The notes: generated by a model from the sequence alone, not told the origin. A DNA stretch of 33,318 bases from a virus (IMGVR_UViG_3300045120_000390:1-33318); one strand, 5' to 3'. Positions 1 through 7,832 are shown, counted from the first letter of the stretch. Program-made: numbers and translations.

Positions 1-98
1 CGCGAAACCCGCGATTTCGCGCGAAACCGGCGCGAATGCAACCGGGACGGGCACCGGGGGGGGGCATAGTGCAACCCCAGGGACCCCTGGGCCCGGAG
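1..98. repeat. Left copy of the 98-bp terminal direct repeat
   Basis: The first 98 bases recur at 33221-33318 with one difference (C at 78, A at 33298). This is the expected signature of a circular or terminally redundant phage sequence cut at an arbitrary point. The copy contains a perfect 7-bp inverted repeat at 1-21 (CGCGAAA, 7-base loop, TTTCGCG), a run of nine G, and a second inverted repeat at 76-91 (CCCAGGG, AC, CCCTGGG). A pure assembly-graph overlap would be identical, so the mismatch suggests either an error or real variation. Confidence 0.95.
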
Positions 99-142
99 CG
101 GCCCCGCTCTCACGCGCAGAATTTTTCGCTCGCGATGACTGA
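2..142 (+). CDS. 3' part of a junction-spanning small ORF (53 aa when circularised)
   Basis: When the ends are joined, an ORF starts at ATG 33201, overlapping the HNH stop codon by four bases, and continues through the repeat to TGA 140-142. It has 53 codons, rich in Ala, Thr and Gly, and ends in ...RAEFFARDD. Its stop overlaps the next start (ATG 135) by eight bases, which would fit translational coupling. I recognise no domain. It may be the N-terminal part of a terminase small subunit separated from the rest by a length change in the G9 tract (55-63), or an independent small gene. The left copy codes Pro and the right copy Gln at the mismatch. Confidence 0.4.
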   Translation, partial: AKPAISRETGANATGTGTGGGHSATPGTPGPGAAPLSRAEFFARDD

Positions 143-404
143 GGCAAAAAAGCGCGGTCGACCGCGCAAGTTCGAAGAGCGGCCGCATTTCGCGACCGCG
201 CTCGAATACGCGATGCATGTGATCAACGACCATACCGTCACCGCACGTCGTCGCGACACCTTGGCGATGGCTGTGCTTCGCTACGGCTACCAATCGCAGA
301 CCGGCAAGCCAACCATTGACAAACCTGCCGGCAAGAAAGTCGAGGCCGACCGCACCGCAATCACCGCTCACCAGGAGACCGAGTGGGGAGAGCTGGTGCA
401 ATGA
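135..404 (+). CDS. Putative terminase small subunit (short)
   Basis: An 89-residue basic protein sits directly upstream of the large terminase. It has an AT-hook-like KKRGRPRK at residues 4-11, a helical middle and a C-terminus ending in TEWGELVQ, which resembles the tails of alphaproteobacterial phage small terminases. Such proteins bind the packaging site and recruit the large subunit. The start at ATG 135 has no clear Shine-Dalgarno and overlaps the upstream small ORF. The stop overlaps the large-subunit start as ATGA. At 89 residues it is shorter than most small terminases. The assignment rests mainly on position and weak tail resemblance. Confidence 0.55.
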   Translation: MTEAKKRGRPRKFEERPHFATALEYAMHVINDHTVTARRRDTLAMAVLRYGYQSQTGKPTIDKPAGKKVEADRTAITAHQETEWGELVQ

Positions 405-2128
405 GCGGCTGGTCTTTCGCCTGTCCGGACTGGGAGGAGCGGCTGAAGGCCGGGCGGACGCTGGTGCCCGAGCTGCCGCTCGACGAATCCGAGGCCGATC
501 GCGCGGTCGGCATCTTCAACAAGCTTTGCCTGCCGGACGTGCCTGGCCGGCCGCCGATGGCCGAGGCGGCAGGGGCCTGGCTGCAGGACATCGTGCGCGC
601 GGTGTTCGGGTCGCTCGACGACGAGGGCCGGCGCCAGGTGCCCGAACTGTTCGCGCTGGTGCCGAAGAAGAACTCGAAGACCACCGGCGGCGCCGCGATC
701 ATGGTCACGGCGCTGCTGATGAATCGCCGGCCGCGCGCCGAGTTCATCCTGGTCGGGCCGACGCAGGAGGTCGCCGACCTCGCCTTCCAGCAGGCGGCCG
801 GCATGATCGACGCGGATCCGGCGGGCTACCTGCCGAAGCGCTTCCTGGTGCAGGAGCACATCAAGACCATCCACGACCGGCGCACCAAGGCGAAGCTGAA
901 GATCAAGACCTTCGACCTCAAGGTGATGACCGGCGCCAAACCGGCCGGCGTGCTGGTCGACGAGCTCCACCTGATGTCGACGATGGCCTTCGCCAGCCGC
1001 GTCATCGGCCAGATCCGCGGCGGCGTGATCGCCAATCCCGAGGCCTTCCTGATCTTCATCACGACGCAGTCGGATGCGCCGCCGGCCGGCGCCTTCAAGG
1101 CCGAGCTGCAATATGCGCGCGGCGTGCGCGACGGCAGGATCGCCGAGGGCGCCAGGACGCTGCCTGTGCTTTACGAGTTCCCCGAGAAGATGCAGCGCGG
1201 CGCCGAGCGCGCCTGGCAGGATCCCAAGCACTGGCCGATGGTGCTGCCCAACCTCGGCCGCTCGATCACGCTCGACCGCCTCGAGGCTGACTGGCGCTCG
1301 GCGCAGGAGAAGGGCGAAGAAGAGATCACGCGCTGGGCCTCGCAGCACCTCAATGTCGAGATCGGCATGGCGCTGCATTCGGACCGCTGGGTCGGCGCCG
1401 ACTACTGGCTGGGCGCCGCCGACGAGTCGATCACGCTCGACGGGCTGATCGGGCGCTGCGACGTGGCAGTAGCCGGCATCGACGGCGGCGGCCTCGACGA
1501 CCTGTTCGGCCTGGCGGTGATCGGCCGCGACCGCGCCAGCAAGGACTGGCTGCTGTGGGCGCGCGCCTGGGCGCAGCCGGAAGTCTTCGATCGCCGCAAG
1601 ATCATCGCGGAGGAGCTCGCCGGCTTCGCCGCCGACGGCGACCTGGTCGTCTGCGAGCGGCCGACGCAGGACATCGAGGAGGCCTGCGCCATCATCAAGC
1701 AGTTGCTCGACGCCGGCCTGCTGCCGGAAAAGGCGGCGGCCGGGCTCGATCCGGTCGGCGTCGCCGCTGTGATCGATGAGCTCGCGCTCAACGGCATCGA
1801 CGGCGGCATGGTGGTGGCGGTGCCGCAGGGCTATCGGCTGTCCGGCGCGATCTGGACGGCCGAGCGCAAGCTGAAGGACGGCACGCTCTGGCATGCCGGA
1901 TCCCGGCTGATGTCGTGGTGTGTCGGCAACGCCAGGCTCGAGCAGCGCGGCAATGCGGTGCTGATCACCAAGCAGGCGGCCGGCCGCGCCAAGATCGATC
2001 CGCTGATGGCGGCCTTCGACGCGGTGACGCTGATGGGCCGCAATCCCGAGCCAGTGCGGCAGCCGCAATACCAGATGCTGGTCGTGGGAGGACCGAATGA
2101 AACGGGCCTATTCTCAGCTCGAGGTTAA
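401..2128 (+). CDS. terL: Terminase large subunit
   Basis: A 575-residue packaging motor of the Terminase_1 family: an N-terminal ATPase drives DNA into the prohead and a C-terminal RNase H-like nuclease cuts concatemers. Visible motifs are a deviant Walker A (PKKNSKTT, about residues 88-95), Walker B (VLVDE, about 184-188), a coupling motif (TTQSD, about 221-225) and the first nuclease acidic residue in GIDGG (D361). ATG 401 is preferred over the in-frame ATG 383 because it makes the usual ATGA overlap with the small subunit. The 3' end overlaps the protease-capsid gene by 32 bases. Confidence 0.93.
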   Translation: MSGWSFACPDWEERLKAGRTLVPELPLDESEADRAVGIFNKLCLPDVPGRPPMAEAAGAWLQDIVRAVFGSLDDEGRRQVPELFALVPKKNSKTTGGAAIMVTALLMNRRPRAEFILVGPTQEVADLAFQQAAGMIDADPAGYLPKRFLVQEHIKTIHDRRTKAKLKIKTFDLKVMTGAKPAGVLVDELHLMSTMAFASRVIGQIRGGVIANPEAFLIFITTQSDAPPAGAFKAELQYARGVRDGRIAEGARTLPVLYEFPEKMQRGAERAWQDPKHWPMVLPNLGRSITLDRLEADWRSAQEKGEEEITRWASQHLNVEIGMALHSDRWVGADYWLGAADESITLDGLIGRCDVAVAGIDGGGLDDLFGLAVIGRDRASKDWLLWARAWAQPEVFDRRKIIAEELAGFAADGDLVVCERPTQDIEEACAIIKQLLDAGLLPEKAAAGLDPVGVAAVIDELALNGIDGGMVVAVPQGYRLSGAIWTAERKLKDGTLWHAGSRLMSWCVGNARLEQRGNAVLITKQAAGRAKIDPLMAAFDAVTLMGRNPEPVRQPQYQMLVVGGPNETGLFSARG

Positions 2129-4043
2129 GTCGCTCGAGGAGGAATCGCGGACGATCCGCGGCATCGCCACGACGCCGACGCCGGACCGGATGGGCGACAT
2201 CGTCGAGCCGCTCGGCATTTCCTTCGCCGCCGACCTGCCGCTGCTGCACCAGCACGACAGCCGCCGGCCGGTCGGCCGGGTGAAGTTCAGCAAGCCGACC
2301 AAGGACGGCATTGCCTTCGAGGCGAGCCTGCCCAGGATCGAGGAGCCGCCATCGCTCAAGGACCGCATTGAGACGGCCTGGGGCGAGGTGAAGGCAAAGC
2401 TTATCCGCGGCGTCTCGATCGGCTTTCGCGCCATCGAGGTCGAGCCGCTCAATGCCAAGGATCCGTGGGGGCCGCAGCGCTTCGTCAAATCGGAAGTGCT
2501 CGAGCTCTCGCTGGTGACGGTTCCGGCCAACGCCGACGCCACCATCACCCAGATCAAGTCGATCGATGTCGCGCAAAGGGTCGCGTCCGGCCCGCGCATC
2601 GTGAAACTTTCCCAGCCCGGCGACACGGGCGCTCACCGACGAAAGCAACAGGAGAGCAGCGCCATGAAGACGCTCGCCGAGCAGATCGCCTCATTCGAGG
2701 CCACCAGGGCCGCCAAGGCGGCGCGCCAGAACGACATCATGCAGAAGACCATCGACGAAGGCCGCACCAGTGACGCGGCCGAGCAGGAAGAGTTCGACAC
2801 GCTGCAGGACGAGATCAAGGCGATCGACGCCGACCTGCAGCGGTTCAAGGCGCTGGAGGAGACCAACAAGGCGGCTGCGAAGCCAGCGGTGGCAACACCG
2901 ACCCGGCAGACCGTCGGCCAGGCCATCGAGCCGGCCAGGGCCGCGGTGCAGCTGAAGCAGGAACTGCCAAAAGGCACCGCCTTCACGCGCTTCGTTATGG
3001 CTATGGCGCAGGCGCACGGCAACATTCTGGAAGCGGCCGAGATCGCCAAAGGCCGGTGGTCCAACTCGACGCCGGAAGTGGAAAAGGTGCTGCGCGGTGC
3101 GCTCACCGATTCGACGATCCTCAGGGCGGCGGTGACACCGGGTACAACGACCGATGCGGATTGGGCGCAACCGCTCGTCGCCTATCGGCAGATGGCCGAC
3201 GAGTTCATCGAACTGCTGCGGCCGGCGACCATCATCGGCCGCATTCCCGGCCTGCGCCGGGTGCCGTTCAACATCAAGATCCCGGTGCAGACGCAGGGAT
3301 CGCTGGTCAACTGGGTCGGCGAGACTTTGCCGAAGCCGGTCGGCGAGCTGAAATTCACGATGATCCAGCTGGACGTCAACAAAGTGGCCGGCATTGTCGT
3401 GCTTTCGGAAGAACTGGTCAGGCTATCGACGCCATCGGCCGAGGCGATTGTGCGGCAGGATCTGGTGGCGCAGATCGCGCAGTTCCTCGATGTCGAGTTC
3501 ATCGACCCGGCAAACGCGGCCGTTGCCGGCTCCTCGCCGGCCTCGATCCTCAACGGCGTCGCCGGGATTCCGTCAGGCGGTACAAGTGCAGCTGCCGCCA
3601 AGGCCGATCTTGCGGCGCTGCAGGCGGCCTTCACGACTGCCAATCTCGGCACCAGCGGTTCGGTCTACATCACCACCGAGATCATCGTGCAGCAGCTCGC
3701 CGCGCTGCAGAACCCGCTCGGCCAGCCGGAATTTCCGAGTCTGCAGACTGGCGACACTGTCAACCGCTCGACGATTGTTGCCAGCCAGGCGGTGCCGGCG
3801 GGAATTCTCGCGATGATCCTGCCGAACGAGATCCTGATCGCGGATGACGGCGGGGTGACGATCGACGCCTCCCGCGAGGCAACCTTGCAGATGGATTCGG
3901 CGCCTGTCGCGGGCACCGCTGCGGGATTCTCGCTGTGGCAGAACAACTGCGTCGGCATCCGTGCCGAGCGCTGGATCACCTGGCGGCGCCGCCGCGACAC
4001 GGCGGTCGCCTACCTCACCGGTGCCAACTACACCGGCGCTTAA
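2097..4043 (+). CDS. HK97-type prohead protease fused in frame to major capsid protein
   Basis: A 648-residue polyprotein. Residues 1 to about 160 are an HK97 prohead protease: His53 in LHQHDSRRPVG and Ser107 in RGVSIGF match the catalytic positions, followed by the usual ELSLVTVPAN strand. From Met190 a charged coiled coil (about 190-260) looks like a scaffolding delta domain. Residues from about 300 form the HK97 capsid fold (WVGETLPKPVGELKF, VLSEELVRLS, AERWITWRRRRDTAV). No stop separates the halves, but a Shine-Dalgarno precedes Met190, so free capsid protein (459 aa) could also be made. In most relatives these are two genes. The gene begins inside terL. Confidence 0.92.
   Translation: MKRAYSQLEVKSLEEESRTIRGIATTPTPDRMGDIVEPLGISFAADLPLLHQHDSRRPVGRVKFSKPTKDGIAFEASLPRIEEPPSLKDRIETAWGEVKAKLIRGVSIGFRAIEVEPLNAKDPWGPQRFVKSEVLELSLVTVPANADATITQIKSIDVAQRVASGPRIVKLSQPGDTGAHRRKQQESSAMKTLAEQIASFEATRAAKAARQNDIMQKTIDEGRTSDAAEQEEFDTLQDEIKAIDADLQRFKALEETNKAAAKPAVATPTRQTVGQAIEPARAAVQLKQELPKGTAFTRFVMAMAQAHGNILEAAEIAKGRWSNSTPEVEKVLRGALTDSTILRAAVTPGTTTDADWAQPLVAYRQMADEFIELLRPATIIGRIPGLRRVPFNIKIPVQTQGSLVNWVGETLPKPVGELKFTMIQLDVNKVAGIVVLSEELVRLSTPSAEAIVRQDLVAQIAQFLDVEFIDPANAAVAGSSPASILNGVAGIPSGGTSAAAAKADLAALQAAFTTANLGTSGSVYITTEIIVQQLAALQNPLGQPEFPSLQTGDTVNRSTIVASQAVPAGILAMILPNEILIADDGGVTIDASREATLQMDSAPVAGTAAGFSLWQNNCVGIRAERWITWRRRRDTAVAYLTGANYTGA
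2650..2666 (+). promoter_or_regulatory. Internal ribosome binding site and start codon of the capsid part
   Basis: AGGAG at 2650-2654 lies nine bases before ATG 2664-2666, which is codon 190 of the protease-capsid frame. The sequence looks like a former intergenic junction that lost its stop codon. It would permit excess capsid subunits over protease. Confidence 0.7.
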
Positions 4044-4056
4044 CCTCCCTGGACTG

Positions 4057-4089
4057 CGGCCCGGCCGGATCGACCGGGCCGTCTCTTTT
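4057..4089 (+). terminator. Rho-independent terminator after the capsid gene
   Basis: A perfect 8-bp stem (CGGCCCGG / CCGGGCCG) with a 9-base loop is followed by TCTCTTTT. It begins 13 bases after the capsid stop. In the middle of a late operon it probably acts as a partial terminator or as a 3' stabiliser that sets capsid message above downstream genes. Confidence 0.75.
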
Positions 4090-4109
4090 CCCGAAAGGAA
4101 AACAGGCAA

Positions 4110-4424
4110 ATGGGCAGAGGCATTCCTGTCAGGCATCCCGGCGGCCTCTATGTGCAGCCCGGCTCCAAACCGATCATCCTCGGCATCGATCCACCTTCGG
4201 CCAAGATCAACGTGGCGGCAACGGTGACCATCACCGGCGGCGGCTTCACGCCGTCCAGCGCGGTGAAGCTCGACGGCAATGATCTGGTCGGCGAGCAGTT
4301 CATCGATGACACGCATATCCGGATCGGCATTCCGTCGTTCGCTGCGCCAGGCTCGAAGGCGCTCACCGTAACGACCGGCGCCCTGGTGTCGAACGCCGTC
4401 AACTTTCAGATCACCGTAACCTAG
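4110..4424 (+). CDS. Small IPT/TIG (Ig-like) domain protein, possible capsid decoration
   Basis: A 104-residue protein. After a short N-terminal arm, residues about 22-104 read as one IPT/TIG-type Ig-like fold: a proline-rich first strand (IDPPSA), the VTITGGGF turn, and a last strand ending NFQITVT. Such domains decorate capsids or tails and bind surfaces. Its place directly after the capsid gene suggests a head-surface protein, which is an inference. It follows the terminator at 4057-4089 and has an AAAGGA-type ribosome site. Confidence 0.6.
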   Translation: MGRGIPVRHPGGLYVQPGSKPIILGIDPPSAKINVAATVTITGGGFTPSSAVKLDGNDLVGEQFIDDTHIRIGIPSFAAPGSKALTVTTGALVSNAVNFQITVT

Positions 4425-4436
4425 GAGCAAATCCCA

Positions 4437-4685
4437 ATGGCAAAGATCAAAATGATCGCCACCAAACCGCACAGCTTTGGCATGCGGACTATCGAAGCGG
4501 ACGAAGAATTCGAAGTCGATAACGACCAGCAGGCGCAGACGCTGATCTCGCTCGGCCGCGCCACGCTGAAGGAAGGCAAATCGACCAAGGCCAAGCCGAC
4601 GACGACGAAGTCGGCCGACGAGGAGGAAGAGCCGGACAACGGCAAATACAAGACCCGCCAGATGAAGGCCAAGGGCGACAAGTAG
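4437..4685 (+). CDS. Small head-region protein, unknown function
   Basis: An 82-residue protein with a TAGGAG ribosome site overlapping the previous stop. Residues 1-48 form a compact block (hydrophobic start, EEFEVDNDQQAQTLISLGRA) of the kind found in small phage proteins near capsid and portal genes. The remainder is a highly charged Lys/Glu/Thr tail. It lies between the Ig-like protein and portal, so a head role is likely, but I cannot name a function. Its stop codon abuts the GTG start of the portal gene. Confidence 0.6.
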   Translation: MAKIKMIATKPHSFGMRTIEADEEFEVDNDQQAQTLISLGRATLKEGKSTKAKPTTTKSADEEEEPDNGKYKTRQMKAKGDK

Positions 4686-6068
4686 GTGCGCCTGTTCGGG
4701 CTGACGATAACCCGCGCTGCGCGGCAGGAAACGCTGCAACCGGTCTGGGGCGGTGTCGGATCGGGCCGCGGCTGGTTCCCGCTGATGGTCGGCGACCATT
4801 ATCCCGGCGCCTGGCAGCGCAACGACGAGATCGTGGTCGGCGACGTGCTCGCCTATTCGGCGGTTTTCGCCTGCGTCACGCTGATCGCCTCCGACATCGG
4901 CAAGCTGCGCGTAAAGCTGGTGCAGCAGGATCCGGACGGCATCTGGAGCGAGACCGAATCGCCGGCTTTCTCGCCGGTGCTCAGGAAGCCGAACCACTAT
5001 CAGACGCGCATAAAGTTCTTCGAGCAGTGGATCACCTCCAAGCTGGTGCACGGCAATGCATACGTGTTGAAGGAACGTGACCAGCGCGGCGTAGTGGTCG
5101 CCCTGACCGTGCTCGATCCGCAACGCGTGACACCGTTGGTCTCGCCACGCGGCGACGTTTATTACGAGCTCAGGCGCAACGATCTCGCCGGCGTCTATGA
5201 CGAGACCAACATCGTCGTGCCGGCGCGAGAGATCATTCATGACCTGATGGTGCCGCTCTACCATCCGCTGGTCGGCGTCTCGCCAATCTATGCCTGCGGC
5301 CTGGCCGCCATGCAGGGGCTAAAAATCCAGAACAATTCGACGAGCTTCTTTGCCAACGGTTCGCAGCCCGGCGGCGTACTCACCGCGCCGGGCGCCATCG
5401 CCGACGATACCGCGACACGGCTCAAGGACTATTGGAACGCCAATTATTCCGGCTCCAATGTCGGCAAGGTGGCAGTGCTCGGCGACGGACTTAAATATGA
5501 GCCGATGAGCGTCAACGCGGTCGACGCGCAGCTGGTCGAGCAGCTGAAATGGACCGCCGAGACAGTCTGCTCGTGCTTCCACGTACCGCCTTACATGATC
5601 GGCGCAGCGGCGGCGCCCGCCTACAACAACATCGAGGCGCTTAACCAGCAATATTACGCGCAGTGCCTGCAGAGCCTGATCGAGAACGCCGAGCTCTGCC
5701 TCGACGAAGGCCTCGGCATCGGCGTCGGCGTCGGCATCGACGGTAGGATCTACGGCACCGAGTTCGACCTCGAGGGCCTCTTGAGGATGGACACCGCGGC
5801 CAAGGTGAAGGCGGCGGCCGAGGCGATCGGTGCCGGCTTCCTGAAGCCCAACGAGGCGCGCAAGCAGTTCGACCTGAAGCCGGTTACCGGCGGCGACACG
5901 CCGTACCTGCAGCAGCAGAACTTCTCGCTGGCCGCGCTCGACAAGCGCGATCGCGACGATCCGTTCGCCAAGCCGGCGGCGCCGGCGGCACCGGTCAACG
6001 ACAATGCCGCGGCCGCCGAGCAGGCTGCGAAGGAGCTGGGAGGAAGGCGCTATGTCCGATCCGGCTAA
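4686..6068 (+). CDS. HK97-family portal protein
   Basis: A 460-residue portal, the dodecameric ring at the capsid vertex through which DNA passes and to which the tail attaches. Family blocks are visible: the VAYSAVFACVTLIASDI-like start of the core, HGNAYVL, the IIHDLMVPLYHPLVGVSPI region, GGVL with the following KDYWNANYSG, and WTAETVCSCFHVPPYMIG. The start is GTG immediately after the preceding TAG. The C-terminus is Ala/Pro-rich. The gene sits downstream of capsid, whereas many HK97-type phages have portal before protease and capsid. Gene order is therefore rearranged. Confidence 0.92.
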   Translation: MRLFGLTITRAARQETLQPVWGGVGSGRGWFPLMVGDHYPGAWQRNDEIVVGDVLAYSAVFACVTLIASDIGKLRVKLVQQDPDGIWSETESPAFSPVLRKPNHYQTRIKFFEQWITSKLVHGNAYVLKERDQRGVVVALTVLDPQRVTPLVSPRGDVYYELRRNDLAGVYDETNIVVPAREIIHDLMVPLYHPLVGVSPIYACGLAAMQGLKIQNNSTSFFANGSQPGGVLTAPGAIADDTATRLKDYWNANYSGSNVGKVAVLGDGLKYEPMSVNAVDAQLVEQLKWTAETVCSCFHVPPYMIGAAAAPAYNNIEALNQQYYAQCLQSLIENAELCLDEGLGIGVGVGIDGRIYGTEFDLEGLLRMDTAAKVKAAAEAIGAGFLKPNEARKQFDLKPVTGGDTPYLQQQNFSLAALDKRDRDDPFAKPAAPAAPVNDNAAAAEQAAKELGGRRYVRSG

Positions 6069-6513
6069 GATCCTGGCCGACGCCATTCAAGGCTACATCG
6101 ATCCGGCGCTCGACGCCGTGCATGAGCGCATCGACCGGATGCCGGCGGCGCGCGAGGGCCGCGACGGGCGCGACGGCGCCAGGGGCGAGGACGGCAAGGA
6201 CGGACTGGCCGGCGCCGACGGCCAGGACGGGCTCGGCTTCGAAGACATGAGCGTTGAGCACGATGGCGAGAGAACCGTGATTCTGCGCTTCGCCCGCGGC
6301 GAGCTCGTCAGGGAGTTTCCGCTCACCTTTCCAGTACCGATCTACCGTGACGTCTATCGCCCCGAACGGGCCTATGTGCGCGGCGACGTCGTCACCTTCG
6401 GCGGCTCGATGTGGCACTGCAACGCCGCGACCGAAGAGAAGCCCGGCGAGTCGGGCGCATGGACGCTGGCCGCCAAGCGCGGCCGCGACGGGCAAAAGGG
6501 GAAGGCGGCATGA
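6052..6513 (+). CDS. Collagen-like protein with carbohydrate-binding-like module, candidate head fibre
   Basis: A 153-residue protein. Residues 1-33 are helical. Residues 36-62 are nine consecutive Gly-X-Y triplets, many of them G-x-D. A beta-rich linker follows, and residues about 102-140 resemble a CBM5/12 chitin-binding-type module (aromatic, GDVV, W121, Pro131, W137). Three more Gly-X-Y triplets close the protein. Collagen repeats imply a trimeric fibre and the module a sugar ligand. Its place between portal and connector suggests a head-attached fibre. ATG 6052 is chosen for its GGGAGGA site. It overlaps the portal 3' end by 17 bases. Confidence 0.65.
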   Translation: MSDPAKILADAIQGYIDPALDAVHERIDRMPAAREGRDGRDGARGEDGKDGLAGADGQDGLGFEDMSVEHDGERTVILRFARGELVREFPLTFPVPIYRDVYRPERAYVRGDVVTFGGSMWHCNAATEEKPGESGAWTLAAKRGRDGQKGKAA

Positions 6514-6848
6514 CGGCGCTGCTCACCCTTGATGTCGCCAAGCAACACCTTCGCGTCGACCACACGGACGACGACGCCGACATTACGCGCAAGATCGACC
6601 AGGCCTCGGCGATCGTGCTCGACTACATCAAAAAAACCATCGGCATGCCGGATCCGGACGATCCTTCGATCGTCGACTGGACTGACGCCACGGTGCCGCC
6701 GCCGGTGGCCGCGGCGGTCGCGATCATGCTGTCGAAGCTCTATGACGACCGCGCTGCCGGCGACACCGAGAGTGCGGTGGCCATGGGCTACCTGCCGAAG
6801 AGCGTCACATCGCTGCTTCACCGCTACCGCGATCCGGCGCTCGCCTGA
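6510..6848 (+). CDS. Head-tail connector protein (gp6-like)
   Basis: A 112-residue mostly helical protein matching the HK97 gp6 / phage_connect family: LTLDVAKQHLRVDHTDDDADI at the N-terminus, a helix ending LDYIKK, and a C-terminal helix before the LHRYRDP ending. It would form the ring that docks onto the portal. It starts within ATGA of the previous stop and ends as TGATG with the next gene. Confidence 0.8.
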   Translation: MTALLTLDVAKQHLRVDHTDDDADITRKIDQASAIVLDYIKKTIGMPDPDDPSIVDWTDATVPPPVAAAVAIMLSKLYDDRAAGDTESAVAMGYLPKSVTSLLHRYRDPALA

Positions 6849-7207
6849 TGGAAAGGCTCACGCAAACAGGATCCGGACGGCTCTACTTCCATATCGCCTT
6901 CGACAAGCGGCTGGATGAGGAGGACGAATACGGCAACACCGTCTCGAACTGGGTCGAGCAGTTTCAGCGGCGTGCTGAATTCCGCACCATGCCCGGATCC
7001 GAAACTGTGATGGCGGCCAGGCTCGACGGGCGCCAGCCGATGCAGGTCAACATCAGGATCGATCCGGAGGTCGCGCTGGTCGGCAACGACTGGCAGATGC
7101 GCGATGTCCGCAACGGCCTCGCCTACAATATTCGCGACATCCGCAGGGACACGACCAATCGCGCCATGATGGTCTTCATGGTCGAGGGCGGCGTGGCGAC
7201 CGGCTGA
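6848..7207 (+). CDS. Head closure / head-tail adaptor protein (SPP1 gp16-like)
   Basis: A 119-residue beta-rich protein: RLYFHIAFDKR, then WVEQFQRRAEFRTMPGSE and the DWQMRDVRNGLAYNIRDIRRD block near the C-terminus. This order is typical of the head-tail adaptor family that closes the connector after packaging. It overlaps both neighbours by one base (TGATG), and its position after the gp6-like gene agrees. Confidence 0.78.
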   Translation: MERLTQTGSGRLYFHIAFDKRLDEEDEYGNTVSNWVEQFQRRAEFRTMPGSETVMAARLDGRQPMQVNIRIDPEVALVGNDWQMRDVRNGLAYNIRDIRRDTTNRAMMVFMVEGGVATG

Positions 7208-7428
7208 TGGCGTGCGAGGGCTGCAGGAAACGCCGCGAGGCCTTGCGGCAACTGGTTGGGAGGATCGTGTTTGGCCCGGATCGAGCAGAATATTTCCGCC
7301 AGAAAGGCGATCAGGCTCGGCTGGCCGCCGCCGGTCGTGAGGCCGACACCGCAGCCGCAGCCGGCAGCGCCGCGCACGGTCCGGCTGGACCAGCTGCCGC
7401 CCGGGCCGAAATCGAGGAGCGCGGCTGA
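7207..7428 (+). CDS. Small unknown protein in the connector cluster
   Basis: A 73-residue protein that starts MACEGCRKRREALRQLVG. The N-terminal CxxC and basic helix could bind metal or nucleic acid, and the C-terminal half is Ala/Gly-rich and probably disordered. It is joined to both neighbours by TGATG overlaps, which is the main support that it is a real gene. I do not recognise a family. Confidence 0.55.
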   Translation: MACEGCRKRREALRQLVGRIVFGPDRAEYFRQKGDQARLAAAGREADTAAAAGSAAHGPAGPAAARAEIEERG

Positions 7429-7832
7429 TGGCTAGCGTCGAGCTCGAGCTGCAGGGCGAGATCGTCAAGCGGCTGAAGGCCGACCCGGCGGTGACCGCGC
7501 TGATCGCCGGCCGCGTCTACGACAGCGTGCCGGCGGGCGCCGCATTCCCGTACGTGACGATCGGCCCGGTCGACGCGGTCGAGGCCGACGCCGACTGCAT
7601 CACCGGGCTCGACGTGGCGCAGCAGATCGATTGCTGGAGCCGCGCTGTCGGCTTCCCCGAAGTGAAGAAGATCGTCGATGCGGTGCGCGCGTCGCTGCAC
7701 GATTTCGACCTGGCGCTGGCGAGCAACGCGCTCGTCTACTTCGAACACCGGACCACCAGGATCACCAGGGATCCCGACGGTCTCACCAGCCACGGCATCC
7801 TCGGCTTCGAGGCCGCCGTCGAACGCCATTAG
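7428..7832 (+). CDS. Tail completion / terminator protein (DUF3168, gp17-like)
   Basis: A 134-residue protein with the DUF3168 layout: an N-terminal helix (LQGEIVKRLKADPAVTALI), the GRVYDSVPAGAAFPYVTIG strand, a DVAQQIDCWSRAVGF strand-helix, and a C-terminal strand with RDPDGLTSHGILGFEA. In HK97 and SPP1-type tails this protein caps the tail tube at the head-proximal end. The location between closure and tube genes is as expected. Confidence 0.85.
   Translation: MASVELELQGEIVKRLKADPAVTALIAGRVYDSVPAGAAFPYVTIGPVDAVEADADCITGLDVAQQIDCWSRAVGFPEVKKIVDAVRASLHDFDLALASNALVYFEHRTTRITRDPDGLTSHGILGFEAAVERH

Noticed and set aside
368-2068. Long minus-strand ORF opposite the large terminase
   Set aside because: It mirrors terL with its clear motifs. 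High GC makes long antisense frames, and the composition (Arg/Ala/His-rich) has no recognisable domain.
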